A stretch of DNA of 64,000 bases from assembly GCF_003627955.1 (NCBI RefSeq), contig NZ_RBWS01000005.1, positions 124,001-188,000 of the forward strand. Direction: 5' to 3'. Below the pieces are notes generated by a model. That model made no database searches and was not told where the DNA came from. It was given only the letters and a program-made list of their open reading frames with translations. Both the position numbers and the translations under genes were made by a program. Below, piece by piece: positions 34,144-43,049 of this stretch (position 1 is its first letter; every line of letters starts with the position of its first letter). The stretch comes from Sphingobacterium puteale. GTDB taxonomy: Bacteria; Bacteroidota; Bacteroidia; Sphingobacteriales; Sphingobacteriaceae.

Positions 34144-34577
34144 ACGCGTTTAAATTGATTGGTTTAATTGATTCTGTATTTCTGAGCAATTTCTCACTCA
34201 AGTAACGTAAAGTGATTTCAATGTTTCCAGTCCAACAACGGACTGAGATCTATGTTCTCCTCGGCACGGCTCTCGTTGGGTCTAACTACAAATCCCTTTT
34301 CCAGGACCTGAAAACCGTCGTGAAAAACCAGTCTCCCGATGCAGCTTGTATAAGCGCAATAGATGAATAAGTAACTCGCTGAAAAATAGAAATACAACAA
34401 TTTGTTGTCATAATTTTAGGGCAAGGCATACGTTTATCTTTGGTTATTATTGTACCATAAAAATCGCCAAATCATTGCTGTTAATCCAATCATAGCGTCT
34501 CAATTTTATATCATAGCGTATCAGTAAATCTCTTTTTTTCTTTTTTATTGACTATTTTTAGATAGATATTATAAATT
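34144..34577. other. 434-bp divergent regulatory region between susC and the hybrid sensor gene
   Basis: Both flanking genes point away from it. It contains two 14-bp direct repeats (34489-34523), an odd 15-bp palindrome ACAACAATTTGTTGT (34394-34408), and an AT-rich stretch before the sensor gene. No exact TAnnTTTG was found for susC. No coding remnant was recognised. Confidence 0.6.
34489..34523. promoter_or_regulatory. Two direct repeats ATCATAGCGTnTCA, candidate AraC-type operator
   Basis: ATCATAGCGTCTCA at 34489-34502 and ATCATAGCGTATCA at 34510-34523 differ at one base and start 21 bp apart, about two helical turns. Direct repeats with this spacing are what AraC-type DNA-binding domains read, and the divergent gene encodes such a domain at its C-terminus. 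Confidence 0.55.
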
Positions 34578-37500
34578 GTGCACGGAATAACCTTTATACC
34601 TATCCTATATCTACTGCTCGTATGGACTAACCTGCAGGCGCAATCACTCTATTTTAAAAACTATCAGCCCCACGATGGTCTCTCCAATAGTTCTGTGAAG
34701 TGTATTACACAAGATACTCAGGGCTTTCTATGGTTAGGAACAAGGAATGGTCTCAATCGTTTTGACGGCAATCAATTTAAGATATTTAGGCACAATGCTT
34801 CAGATCCCTCAAGCATCGGGAGTTCATCTATTTTAAGTATCCTTACTGATAGCAAAGGAGTGTTATGGGTGGGAACGACATGGGGCACCTACTGTTACGA
34901 TCCGGTTAAAGAAAACTTCAAAGCATTTAATCGAATACCAATAGGTGAGGTAAATGCCATACATGAGTACGCCGGTTTTATCTGGTTGCTTTCCAACGGG
35001 AAACTTTATCGCTATAATCCTTACACGACAGAGATCGTTTCTTTCGATCAAAACAAAAACACGCTGGTGGCCATTACCAGTAGTAAAAAAGGCGGTCTGT
35101 GGACCACAGACAATAACAGTACCATAGAACGATATCAAGTTAACACAGGCAAATTTGTTCAAATTGCGCTCAAAAAAAATGATCGGAAAGCACTGGCCAA
35201 TACCAAGACTGTTTACGCCATCAACGATTCTCTGCTTATGGTCGGCACCATCAATTCAGCCTACCTTTTTGATTTTAAAAATGGAACGTTAAAAAATCTA
35301 TTTGCAAACCATTATCCCAACAAAGTTATTCAGGCAAATTGCATTATTCAACAGACAGAGTCGGTATACTGGATCGGAACAGAGACGGGAATATATACTT
35401 ATGACATTCACACAGGTGAAAGCCAACACATCAAAAAAGATCTGCTCAACCCATTTGCCATATCTGACAATGCTGTTTTAAATTTCTATCGAGACCGGGA
35501 AGATAATATCTGGTTTGGAACTTTTTTTGGCGGCTTTAACCAATACAGCAATCAATTCGACAATTTCAAAAAGTACTTATCCGGATTTGGGAAATCGGCT
35601 CTATCAGGGAATATCGTACACGATATAAAGAAAGATAACTATGGAAATTTCTGGATAGGCACCGAAGATGGGGGGCTAAACAAAATTGATGCTCAGACAC
35701 AACAGATTCAGCATTTTGTTGCCAATGGAAAAAAAGGAAGTATTGCACATAACAATGTTCATGGCTTGGCGACGATCGGCGATGATCTCTGGGTAGGCTC
35801 TACAACACATGGACTTGATATACTGGATGTAAAGACCGGAAAATTAAAAAAACACTATGACCGTATCGGCACAGGCCGATTACAAAGCAGTTTTGCCGTT
35901 TGCATCTATAAGTCCAGGGACAACAGCATGTTTGTCGGAACAGACCGCGCATTATACGTCTACAACAAAAATAGAGACAGTTTTGATCTCCTTCCCATTA
36001 CAGCATGGATACAGGGAATTTATGAGGATGAATACGGTATACTTTGGGTCAATACTTATGGTAGCGGAGTCTATCAATATAACCGGGGTTCGGGAGAGAT
36101 ACAACATTTACTATCCGAGCAAGGTAAACAAAATACTCTGGTCAATAATTACGTCAATGGTTTATTCGAAGACAGCAAAAAAAACCTGTGGTTTTGCACT
36201 GAAAGCGGCCTCTCAAAATACCGCCGTGATGGGCATTTCACCAACTATCTGACCGAATCGGGTCTACCTTCCAATCAGGTATTTAAAGTCCTGGAAGACG
36301 ACAATAACAGCATATGGATATCAACAGGTGGTGGATTGATCAGGCTGGATGAAGGTATCCCCCGTAGGATTATCTATACATCGAGAGACGGGCTTCCTGC
36401 AGATCAGTTTAATTATAATTCAGCTTTTAAAGATAGCGACGGTACCTTATATTTTGGCACCATTAAAGGAATGGTCAGCTTCAACCCTACAAAATCTATT
36501 AAGAATAACTTTATTCCACCTATATTCATTAGTGGCATTCAAATCAACAATGTAAGCATACCCGTTCATGAAAATGGTATAGTAAAACAATCCATCACCC
36601 TATCAAAAGAGATCCGCCTGACCTACGACAGTTCCAATATCAGTTTCAATATCGCAGCTTTGAGCTTTGTTTCCCCAAAGAGCAATCCCTATCGTTATAT
36701 CATGGAAGGATATGACAAAGGCTGGACAGATATCACCGGCAGCCAGAAAATCTATTATAATAAGCTTCCTCCCGGAAGTTATACTTTTAAGTTCAAGGGC
36801 GCTAACAACAATGGGATCTGGAACCCGATGGAAAAAGAACTACGTATTGTCGTTTCGCCTCCATGGTGGTCATCAGTATGGGCTTACGTCCTTTACTTTT
36901 TGACCATTAGCACAATTGTTCTATTGATCTTGCGGTATTATTTTTTGCTGATCAAAGCGAATAATGCACAGAAGATGGATAGCTACGAACGTAAAAAGGA
37001 GCAGGAAGTTTACAATCTTAAACTCGAGTTTTTCACCAACCTTGCGCACGAGATCCGCACACCATTGACGCTGATTAAATTGCCATTGGAGAAACTCATC
37101 CGAACACATCAATTAGAGGATAACGATACGGTAAATGATCTTGCCCTGATCGAAAAAAACACAACGAGGCTGATTAGGCTAACCAATCAGCTTCTGGATT
37201 TTAGAAAAGCAGAAACAAATAATATGAGCCTTATCTTTACAAAAACAGACATTAACAGCTTGTTACTTGACGTATTCAATGACCTAAACACTCTAGCAAG
37301 AGAAAAGATGTTGCAATATGATCTTTCCTTGCCCCGGATTACACTCACTGCCCAAGTTGATGAAGAAGCTTTGCGCAAAATATTTACCAACTTAATCCAT
37401 AATGCCATAAAATATGCCGCTCATCAAGTCCATGTCAAATTGCTTCCCTTCAACAGTGACGATATTATGTTCAATATCGAATTTCGAAATGACGGCGATA

Positions 37501-38537
37501 TTATTCCATTCGAAAAGAGAGAAAAGATTTTCGAACCCTTTTATCGGCTGAACGAATCAAACAAAGATACGGGGACAGGTATAGGCCTCCCTCTCTCTCG
37601 TTCCCTGGTCGAACTTCATCGGGGGTCTTTGTCCTTAGCCTATACCGAAGAAAATCGAAACATCTTCCTGCTCTCCCTTCCTATCCTTCAGGAACAGTCG
37701 CTTGATATCAAGCCTCTTCTCGAAGAAACAGCAGATCATGAGGAAGGCAAATTATACGGGAAAGCAGACGAAAATGCTGAAAAACCCGTCATCCTCATTG
37801 TCGAAGACAATAAAGAAATACTGGCTTACCTCAATAAAGAACTAAAAACTGATTACACCATTTTGCGTGCAGGCAATGGCGCTGAAGCACTTGAGATATT
37901 GGACCAGGACAATGTACAGCTCGTCTTGACAGATATCATGATGCCCATTATGGACGGCATCGCTTTATGCAAGCGTATCAAAAGCGATATCCTGTACAGC
38001 CATATCCCGGTCATCTTCCTCACAGCAAAAAATGCACTAGATTCTAAAATTAAAGGCCTGAAAATTGGTGCCGATGCTTATATCGAAAAACCCTTTTCAC
38101 TGGAATTCCTAACCGTACAGATACGAAACATCCTTAACAACCGTAAGATCATCAAAAATTATTTCACAAATTCTTCCATTTCTAATCTGAAGGATATTAA
38201 TGTATCGGCTCCCGACAAGGATTTCATAAGCCAGCTCAACACTGTGATCTACGACAATATATCAGACATAGATCTCAATGTTGACGAGTTGGCTCGGTTA
38301 ATGAATATGAGCCGGCCAACCCTATATCGTAAAATTAAAGGTTTATCTGATCTCACGCCTAACGAGTTGATCAATATATCGCGTTTGAAGAAAGCGGCGG
38401 AATTGTTGGTTCAAAGAGAATATAACATTACTCAGATTTCGACCATGGTCGGTTATACCGTTCAATCCAATTTTTCAAGGGATTTCCATAAACATTATGG
38501 GATGCCTCCAAGTGTTTACATGACTGAAAATAGTTGA
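34578..38537 (+). CDS. Hybrid two-component system sensor/regulator (HTCS)
   Basis: A 1319-aa regulator combining all two-component parts. A signal peptide (1-22) precedes about 14 periplasmic propeller repeats (from FLWLGTRNGLNRFDG to about residue 690), then a Y_Y_Y domain (YRYIMEGYDKGWTDITGSQK...) and one membrane helix (about 772-795). The kinase dimerisation domain has the phospho-acceptor His at 824 (NLAHEIRTPLT), followed by an ATPase domain (TGTGIGLPLS). The receiver domain carries Asp1119 (VLTDIMMP), and an AraC-type HTH covers about 1220-1319. The only possible start is GTG, two codons after an in-frame TAA. It is divergent from the susCD pair and probably controls it after binding a glycan fragment in the periplasm. 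Confidence 0.95.
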   Translation: MHGITFIPILYLLLVWTNLQAQSLYFKNYQPHDGLSNSSVKCITQDTQGFLWLGTRNGLNRFDGNQFKIFRHNASDPSSIGSSSILSILTDSKGVLWVGTTWGTYCYDPVKENFKAFNRIPIGEVNAIHEYAGFIWLLSNGKLYRYNPYTTEIVSFDQNKNTLVAITSSKKGGLWTTDNNSTIERYQVNTGKFVQIALKKNDRKALANTKTVYAINDSLLMVGTINSAYLFDFKNGTLKNLFANHYPNKVIQANCIIQQTESVYWIGTETGIYTYDIHTGESQHIKKDLLNPFAISDNAVLNFYRDREDNIWFGTFFGGFNQYSNQFDNFKKYLSGFGKSALSGNIVHDIKKDNYGNFWIGTEDGGLNKIDAQTQQIQHFVANGKKGSIAHNNVHGLATIGDDLWVGSTTHGLDILDVKTGKLKKHYDRIGTGRLQSSFAVCIYKSRDNSMFVGTDRALYVYNKNRDSFDLLPITAWIQGIYEDEYGILWVNTYGSGVYQYNRGSGEIQHLLSEQGKQNTLVNNYVNGLFEDSKKNLWFCTESGLSKYRRDGHFTNYLTESGLPSNQVFKVLEDDNNSIWISTGGGLIRLDEGIPRRIIYTSRDGLPADQFNYNSAFKDSDGTLYFGTIKGMVSFNPTKSIKNNFIPPIFISGIQINNVSIPVHENGIVKQSITLSKEIRLTYDSSNISFNIAALSFVSPKSNPYRYIMEGYDKGWTDITGSQKIYYNKLPPGSYTFKFKGANNNGIWNPMEKELRIVVSPPWWSSVWAYVLYFLTISTIVLLILRYYFLLIKANNAQKMDSYERKKEQEVYNLKLEFFTNLAHEIRTPLTLIKLPLEKLIRTHQLEDNDTVNDLALIEKNTTRLIRLTNQLLDFRKAETNNMSLIFTKTDINSLLLDVFNDLNTLAREKMLQYDLSLPRITLTAQVDEEALRKIFTNLIHNAIKYAAHQVHVKLLPFNSDDIMFNIEFRNDGDIIPFEKREKIFEPFYRLNESNKDTGTGIGLPLSRSLVELHRGSLSLAYTEENRNIFLLSLPILQEQSLDIKPLLEETADHEEGKLYGKADENAEKPVILIVEDNKEILAYLNKELKTDYTILRAGNGAEALEILDQDNVQLVLTDIMMPIMDGIALCKRIKSDILYSHIPVIFLTAKNALDSKIKGLKIGADAYIEKPFSLEFLTVQIRNILNNRKIIKNYFTNSSISNLKDINVSAPDKDFISQLNTVIYDNISDIDLNVDELARLMNMSRPTLYRKIKGLSDLTPNELINISRLKKAAELLVQREYNITQISTMVGYTVQSNFSRDFHKHYGMPPSVYMTENS

Positions 38538-38567
38538 ATCTTCCGACAAGAAATAAGCTAGGTGGAT

Positions 38568-38611
38568 TTTGGGGCCTGCATGTGACATAAGTGTCACACG
38601 CAGGCCTCAAA
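38568..38611. terminator. Bidirectional terminator between the hybrid sensor and MFS genes
   Basis: A 20-bp stem (TTTGGGGCCTGCATGTGACA with its complement, two G-T type differences) closes on a TAAG loop and is flanked by T/A-rich ends. It separates two convergent genes. Confidence 0.88.
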
Positions 38612-38612
38612 T

Positions 38613-39938
38613 TTATTGCTTGCTTTTGGGGACAAAGAATGCGGCCAAAAACATGAATATGCCTGCCAGCAATAAGCCATAGATCGATTGGCTCTGGAAG
38701 ATGAATTTAATAATCATACCACCAAAAAAACCACATACAATCTGCGGCAGTGTAATGAAAAAATTAAAGAGGCCCATATATACTCCCATTTTTGTCGGCG
38801 GTAAATGGTCGCTCAAGATGGCGTATGGCATGGCCAATATGCTCCCCCAGGCGATGCCGATACCAACCATCGGTAAGATAAGCAATGTGGCATCTTTGAT
38901 CAGAAACAGCGAGATCAGCGAAAGACCACCCACAATCAGTCCAAAAGCATGGGTTTTACTGCGCCCATATCGTTTGGCAATCGTGGGGATAAACAGGGCA
39001 TACAGGGCCGAAACCCCATTGTAAATTCCAAACAGCACGCCTACCCAATTGGCGGCTTCCATATAAAGATTCTGGCGGTTTCCAGCTTTTAGATAAAACA
39101 CAGATTCGGCAATAGCCGGCGTGGTATACACCCACATCATAAATAATGCAAACCAGGAAAAAAACTGTACCCAGCCCAATTTCTTCATTACCGCGGGCAT
39201 AGCTTTAATATCCTTAACAATCGTAGTTAATCCAAATGCAGCGGTATTATCTACGGTCTCGACGGTTTCTTCGGTAAATGATTTCAGTTCCGATGGACTA
39301 TATTCCTTTGTTTTGATCACCGACCATAACACCGAAAGCGACAATACCAGACCACCGGCATAAAAGGAATAAATGACATTCGTAGGCACATGCCCTGGCT
39401 CCGCAGTACCAGCAACCCCCAGATAATTGGTCAGGATATAGGGCAGTAACGACCCGACAACAGCTCCTACTCCAATGAGAAAGGTTTGCACAGAAAAACC
39501 AAGGCTACGTTGCGCGCTAGGCAGATTATCTCCAATAAGTGCCCTGAACGGCTCCATAGTCACATTAATGGATGCATCCATAAACATCAGCAGCCCCGCT
39601 CCGATCCAAAGTGGTGGCAGTAAAGCTGTAAACAAGGCTGCATTGGGCATGAGAAACAATGTCAATGTGGTAAGCAGAGCGCCCACTAAAATATAGGGGC
39701 GACGGCGCCCCATACGCGTCCACGTCCGGTCACTATAATGACCGATAATGGGCTGGACGACCATACCTGTTATCGGAGCTGCCAGCCAAAATAACGACAG
39801 GTGCTCCACATCGGCACCAAAAGTCTGTAGGATACGCGAAGCATTGCCGTTCTGTAGCGCAAAGCCCATTTGTATTCCTAAAAACCCAAAGCTCATATTT
39901 ACGACCTGGCTTATACTTAATTCAGGTTTCTTTCCCAT
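38613..39938 (-). CDS. MFS sugar transporter (SLC45/maltose-type)
   Basis: A 441-aa inner-membrane carrier with about 12 membrane segments. The loop motif YSDRTWTRMGRRRPYILVGAL matches the MFS A-motif of SLC45/GPH-like sugar carriers. The N-terminus has FGFLGIQMGFALQNGNASRIL, as in Bacteroidota maltose-locus carriers. It is the last gene of the starch/maltodextrin operon and would bring maltose or short maltodextrins from periplasm to cytoplasm. A 100-nt gap with a stem-loop separates it from the GH65 gene, so it could be expressed at a different level. Confidence 0.88.
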   Translation of the reverse strand: MGKKPELSISQVVNMSFGFLGIQMGFALQNGNASRILQTFGADVEHLSLFWLAAPITGMVVQPIIGHYSDRTWTRMGRRRPYILVGALLTTLTLFLMPNAALFTALLPPLWIGAGLLMFMDASINVTMEPFRALIGDNLPSAQRSLGFSVQTFLIGVGAVVGSLLPYILTNYLGVAGTAEPGHVPTNVIYSFYAGGLVLSLSVLWSVIKTKEYSPSELKSFTEETVETVDNTAAFGLTTIVKDIKAMPAVMKKLGWVQFFSWFALFMMWVYTTPAIAESVFYLKAGNRQNLYMEAANWVGVLFGIYNGVSALYALFIPTIAKRYGRSKTHAFGLIVGGLSLISLFLIKDATLLILPMVGIGIAWGSILAMPYAILSDHLPPTKMGVYMGLFNFFITLPQIVCGFFGGMIIKFIFQSQSIYGLLLAGIFMFLAAFFVPKSKQ

Positions 39939-39993
39939 AATAGGCTATCAAAATTTAAGACAAAATACAATTTATTTACCATTTAATCCCCAT

Positions 39994-40030
39994 TTTCAGC
40001 AATGTAGGGTTAGATCCAACATCGCTGAAA
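39994..40030. promoter_or_regulatory. Stem-loop between GH65 and MFS genes
   Basis: TTTCAGCAATGT pairs with ACATCGCTGAAA (one mismatch) around a 13-nt loop. No T run follows, so mRNA processing or partial termination is more likely than full termination. Confidence 0.45.
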
Positions 40031-40038
40031 TTATGGAT

Positions 40039-42348
40039 TTATCTGAGTTGTGACACCTGTTTTCTATCCTGTCCAGCCAGTACGAAATCTTCGGTTGCCG
40101 TCTGGATATGGACTGAAGTGTCGCTGATATTTTCGATCGTATAGCCATCGGCGTCTACCGCAATCAACAGTGTCGCGCCACGAAATAGGATACGAAACTT
40201 ATAGCCCTCCCATTCGGGCGGTAACATTGGGTTGAGATAAAGTTGTCCATCTTTTACGCGCATCCCTGCAAAGCCTTCTACAATGGTCATCCATGTACCG
40301 GCCATTGAGGTAATATGCAAGCCGTCGTCGGTATCGTTGTTATAGTCATCCAGATCCAGACGTGCTGTGCGCAGATAAAACTCATAAGCTTTGGCGGTTT
40401 TGCCCAGTTTTGCAGCAAGGATGGCATGAACACAAGGTGAAAGTGAACTTTCATGTACAGTCAAGGGTTCATAGAAATCAAAATGACGGGCCAGAGTATC
40501 ATCACCAAAATGCTCTTCCAAAAAGTAGAAACCCTGGAGCACATCAGCCTGTTTGATATAACAGGATCGCAAAATACGGTCCCAGCTCCATTTTTGGTTG
40601 ATCGGCCTTTGCAACGGATCGAGTTCCTGTACAGGGATCAATTCTTTATCCAGGAAGCCATCCTGCTGCAAAAAGATCTTCCGCTTCTCGTCGTAAGGGA
40701 AATAGAGGTTGTCGATAATATGCTGCCAATGATTTTGTTCTTCGGCAGTTAATTTTAACCTGTCTACTAGACTTGCAAAAATTGCCGATTGAGATCTTTC
40801 AGCATTTCGAAGACACGCTAAAGTATATTCTAGACACCAGGAGGCAATTCGGTTGGTATACCAGTTATTATTGACATTATTCTCATATTCGTTAGGACCG
40901 GTTACGCCCAGCATCACAAATTGCTGTTTATCCGCACTCCAATTGACACGTTGTGCCCAGAATCTGCTGATAGCGATCAATACATCCAATCCATGCGACC
41001 AGATATAATCGGTATCCCCCGTATAACGTACGTAATTGTAAATGGCAAAAGCAATAGCACCATTGCGGTGAATTTCTTCAAAAGTAATTTCCCATTCGTT
41101 GTGACATTCTTCTCCATTGATCGTCACCATCGGAAAGAGGGCCGCCCCATTACCGAATCCCAATTTCGTTGCATTTTCTATCGCCTTATCCAGCTGCTGA
41201 TAGCGGTACAAAAGTAAATTGCGTGCAACTTCTGGCGATTGCGTCGCCAGGTAAAATGGAATACAATAGGCTTCGGTATCCCAGTAGGTCACTCCACCAT
41301 ATTTTTCTCCCGTGAAACCTTTTGGACCGATATTCAATCGGGCATCCTCACCCGTATATGTTTGATTGAGCTGGAAGATATTGTACCGAATAGCTTGCTG
41401 TGCGGCTATATCTCCCAAAATTTCGATGTCACTTTCGTCCCAGATCGCCTTCCAGGCTTTGGACTGTTTTTCCTTCAGTTGGTCAAAATCAAACGCCCGT
41501 AGTTCAGTCAGCCGTTCTGTGGCGACAGTCTTTAACTTTTCTACAGCATGGTTTTCGGAAGTGACAATCGCCACTCTTTTTTCAATACAGAGTGTTTGTG
41601 ACCTCCCCACTGTCGCGCGATAGCGTTGGGCCATATAGCCATTTTCCGAAATGGTCTGTCCCACCTCAATGACTCCAGCCGCTCCTGTGACTAGCGTTTC
41701 GAGTTCAGCACAGACTTCAAAGCCCGTCTTTTTCGTTCGCGAGGAAACAAATAAGTTATCCCCCTGCTGTCCCTGTGCCAACGACTCCCAAAACTTTTCA
41801 TCGTAGTTGCTGTCTCTATTAAGTACCTCGGCATCCAAAAAAGAAGTCAGCTCAATGGCAATATCACCTGTCAATGCCTGCAATTTATATTGCAAGGATG
41901 CTGTCTCGGAAGCAAAGAGATGATACATACGGGTTGCATCAACTTTAACTTCAGCACCGTCGGGCAGCTGAACGACAAAACTACGCTGCAACACACCGTG
42001 CCGCATATCCAGACGACGTTCAAATGAGCGGATGTTGACCTTCGCCAAATCCAGTCGCTGCCCGTTGACCAGAATATCCAGACCGATCCAGTTAAAAGAA
42101 TTAATTACCTTGGCGAAATACTCCGGGTAACCGTTTTTCCACCAGCCTACTCGTGTTTTGTCAGGATAATAGATTCCAGCAAGGTAAGATCCCTGTAAAC
42201 TTTTACCACTAAAATACTCTTCAAAATTTGCCCTTTGCCCCATACGACCATTGCCGATGGCAAAAATACTTTCCGAAAACTCATTGTGATCGGGTCTAAA
42301 CTGATCTTCGATAATCTGCCAAGGATCATGTTTGATATATGTTTTCAT
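40039..42348 (-). CDS. GH65 family disaccharide phosphorylase, probably maltose phosphorylase
   Basis: A 769-aa cytoplasmic enzyme. It has the GH65 layout: N-terminal beta-sandwich (RMGQRANFEEYFSG), helical linker, and an (alpha/alpha)6 barrel with YGGVTYWDTEAYCIPFYLATQ, the FPMVTINGEECHNEWEITFEEIHRNG block, and VTGPNEYENNVNNNWYTN, in which Glu487 is the predicted general acid. A small C-terminal beta domain follows. Phosphorolysis of maltose gives glucose and beta-glucose-1-phosphate. The gene next to pgmB and the GH13 enzymes supports maltose over kojibiose, nigerose or trehalose, but linkage preference cannot be proven from sequence. Confidence 0.92.
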   Translation of the reverse strand: MKTYIKHDPWQIIEDQFRPDHNEFSESIFAIGNGRMGQRANFEEYFSGKSLQGSYLAGIYYPDKTRVGWWKNGYPEYFAKVINSFNWIGLDILVNGQRLDLAKVNIRSFERRLDMRHGVLQRSFVVQLPDGAEVKVDATRMYHLFASETASLQYKLQALTGDIAIELTSFLDAEVLNRDSNYDEKFWESLAQGQQGDNLFVSSRTKKTGFEVCAELETLVTGAAGVIEVGQTISENGYMAQRYRATVGRSQTLCIEKRVAIVTSENHAVEKLKTVATERLTELRAFDFDQLKEKQSKAWKAIWDESDIEILGDIAAQQAIRYNIFQLNQTYTGEDARLNIGPKGFTGEKYGGVTYWDTEAYCIPFYLATQSPEVARNLLLYRYQQLDKAIENATKLGFGNGAALFPMVTINGEECHNEWEITFEEIHRNGAIAFAIYNYVRYTGDTDYIWSHGLDVLIAISRFWAQRVNWSADKQQFVMLGVTGPNEYENNVNNNWYTNRIASWCLEYTLACLRNAERSQSAIFASLVDRLKLTAEEQNHWQHIIDNLYFPYDEKRKIFLQQDGFLDKELIPVQELDPLQRPINQKWSWDRILRSCYIKQADVLQGFYFLEEHFGDDTLARHFDFYEPLTVHESSLSPCVHAILAAKLGKTAKAYEFYLRTARLDLDDYNNDTDDGLHITSMAGTWMTIVEGFAGMRVKDGQLYLNPMLPPEWEGYKFRILFRGATLLIAVDADGYTIENISDTSVHIQTATEDFVLAGQDRKQVSQLR

Positions 42349-42368
42349 ACGTTGATTGTTCTACTCAA

Positions 42369-43016
42369 TTAAAATCTTTCTACCAGCTCGCTGAGGTCTT
42401 CCACCAGCGCATCCGCCCCAATGAGGTTTTCAGGTTTTCCAACACCGATCACGCGCATTTGAGCTGCTTTCGCAGCATCTATTCCCGCTTGTGCATCTTC
42501 CAATACCAGACAGTATCGTGGTTGTATGGTCAATGCTTCCGCCCCTTTTAGAAATACTTCTGGATCTGGCTTTGAGGTCTGTACGGCATTTCCATCGATC
42601 AGCGCATCAAAATAGCCCACGATCTCTGTTTTCTGAAGGATGCTCAACGCATTCTTGCTGGCTGATCCAAGTGCAATCAGGATATCCTTTTCGCGAAGCC
42701 GCTGTAGCAATGCCAAACTGCCGGGCAAGAGCTGCGCAGGACTAAGCTGCTCGATCAGCTCGAGATACCATTGATTTTTCTGTTGCAACAATTGTGCTTT
42801 CTCCTGTTCCGATTTCTCCATTCCTGCCCACTTCAGAATAAGTTCAAGCGATTCAACGCGGCTCACGCCCTTTAGCTGCTCATTGTCAGCCAATGAAAAG
42901 GAATAGCCCAATTGCTCAGCCAGCCTATGCCAAGCCTGAAAGTGGTAAATTGCCGTATCCACCAGCACACCGTCCAAATCAAATATTACGGCTTTTACTG
43001 TAGTATAATTAATCAT
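42369..43016 (-). CDS. pgmB: Beta-phosphoglucomutase
   Basis: A 215-aa HAD-superfamily enzyme that converts beta-glucose-1-phosphate to glucose-6-phosphate. The catalytic loop is FDLDGVLVD (Asp13 nucleophile and Asp15 acid/base), followed by AIYHFQAWHRLAEQLG of the cap domain and LKGVSRVESLELIL, typical of PgmB. Motif II is ALGSASKNA, and motif III/IV is KPDPEVFLKGAE and LVLEDAQAGIDAA. It lies 33 nt after the periplasmic GH13 gene and 20 nt before the GH65 gene, completing the phosphorolytic route. Confidence 0.95.
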   Translation of the reverse strand: MINYTTVKAVIFDLDGVLVDTAIYHFQAWHRLAEQLGYSFSLADNEQLKGVSRVESLELILKWAGMEKSEQEKAQLLQQKNQWYLELIEQLSPAQLLPGSLALLQRLREKDILIALGSASKNALSILQKTEIVGYFDALIDGNAVQTSKPDPEVFLKGAEALTIQPRYCLVLEDAQAGIDAAKAAQMRVIGVGKPENLIGADALVEDLSELVERF

Positions 43017-43049
43017 TGAAAAAAATGAAATTTAAAATATCGCCTTGTA

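Noticed and set aside
34394..34408. Palindrome ACAACAATTTGTTGT as an operator for susC
   Set aside because: Simple AT-rich sequence; no second copy or matching regulator. The direct repeats at 34489 are a better candidate.
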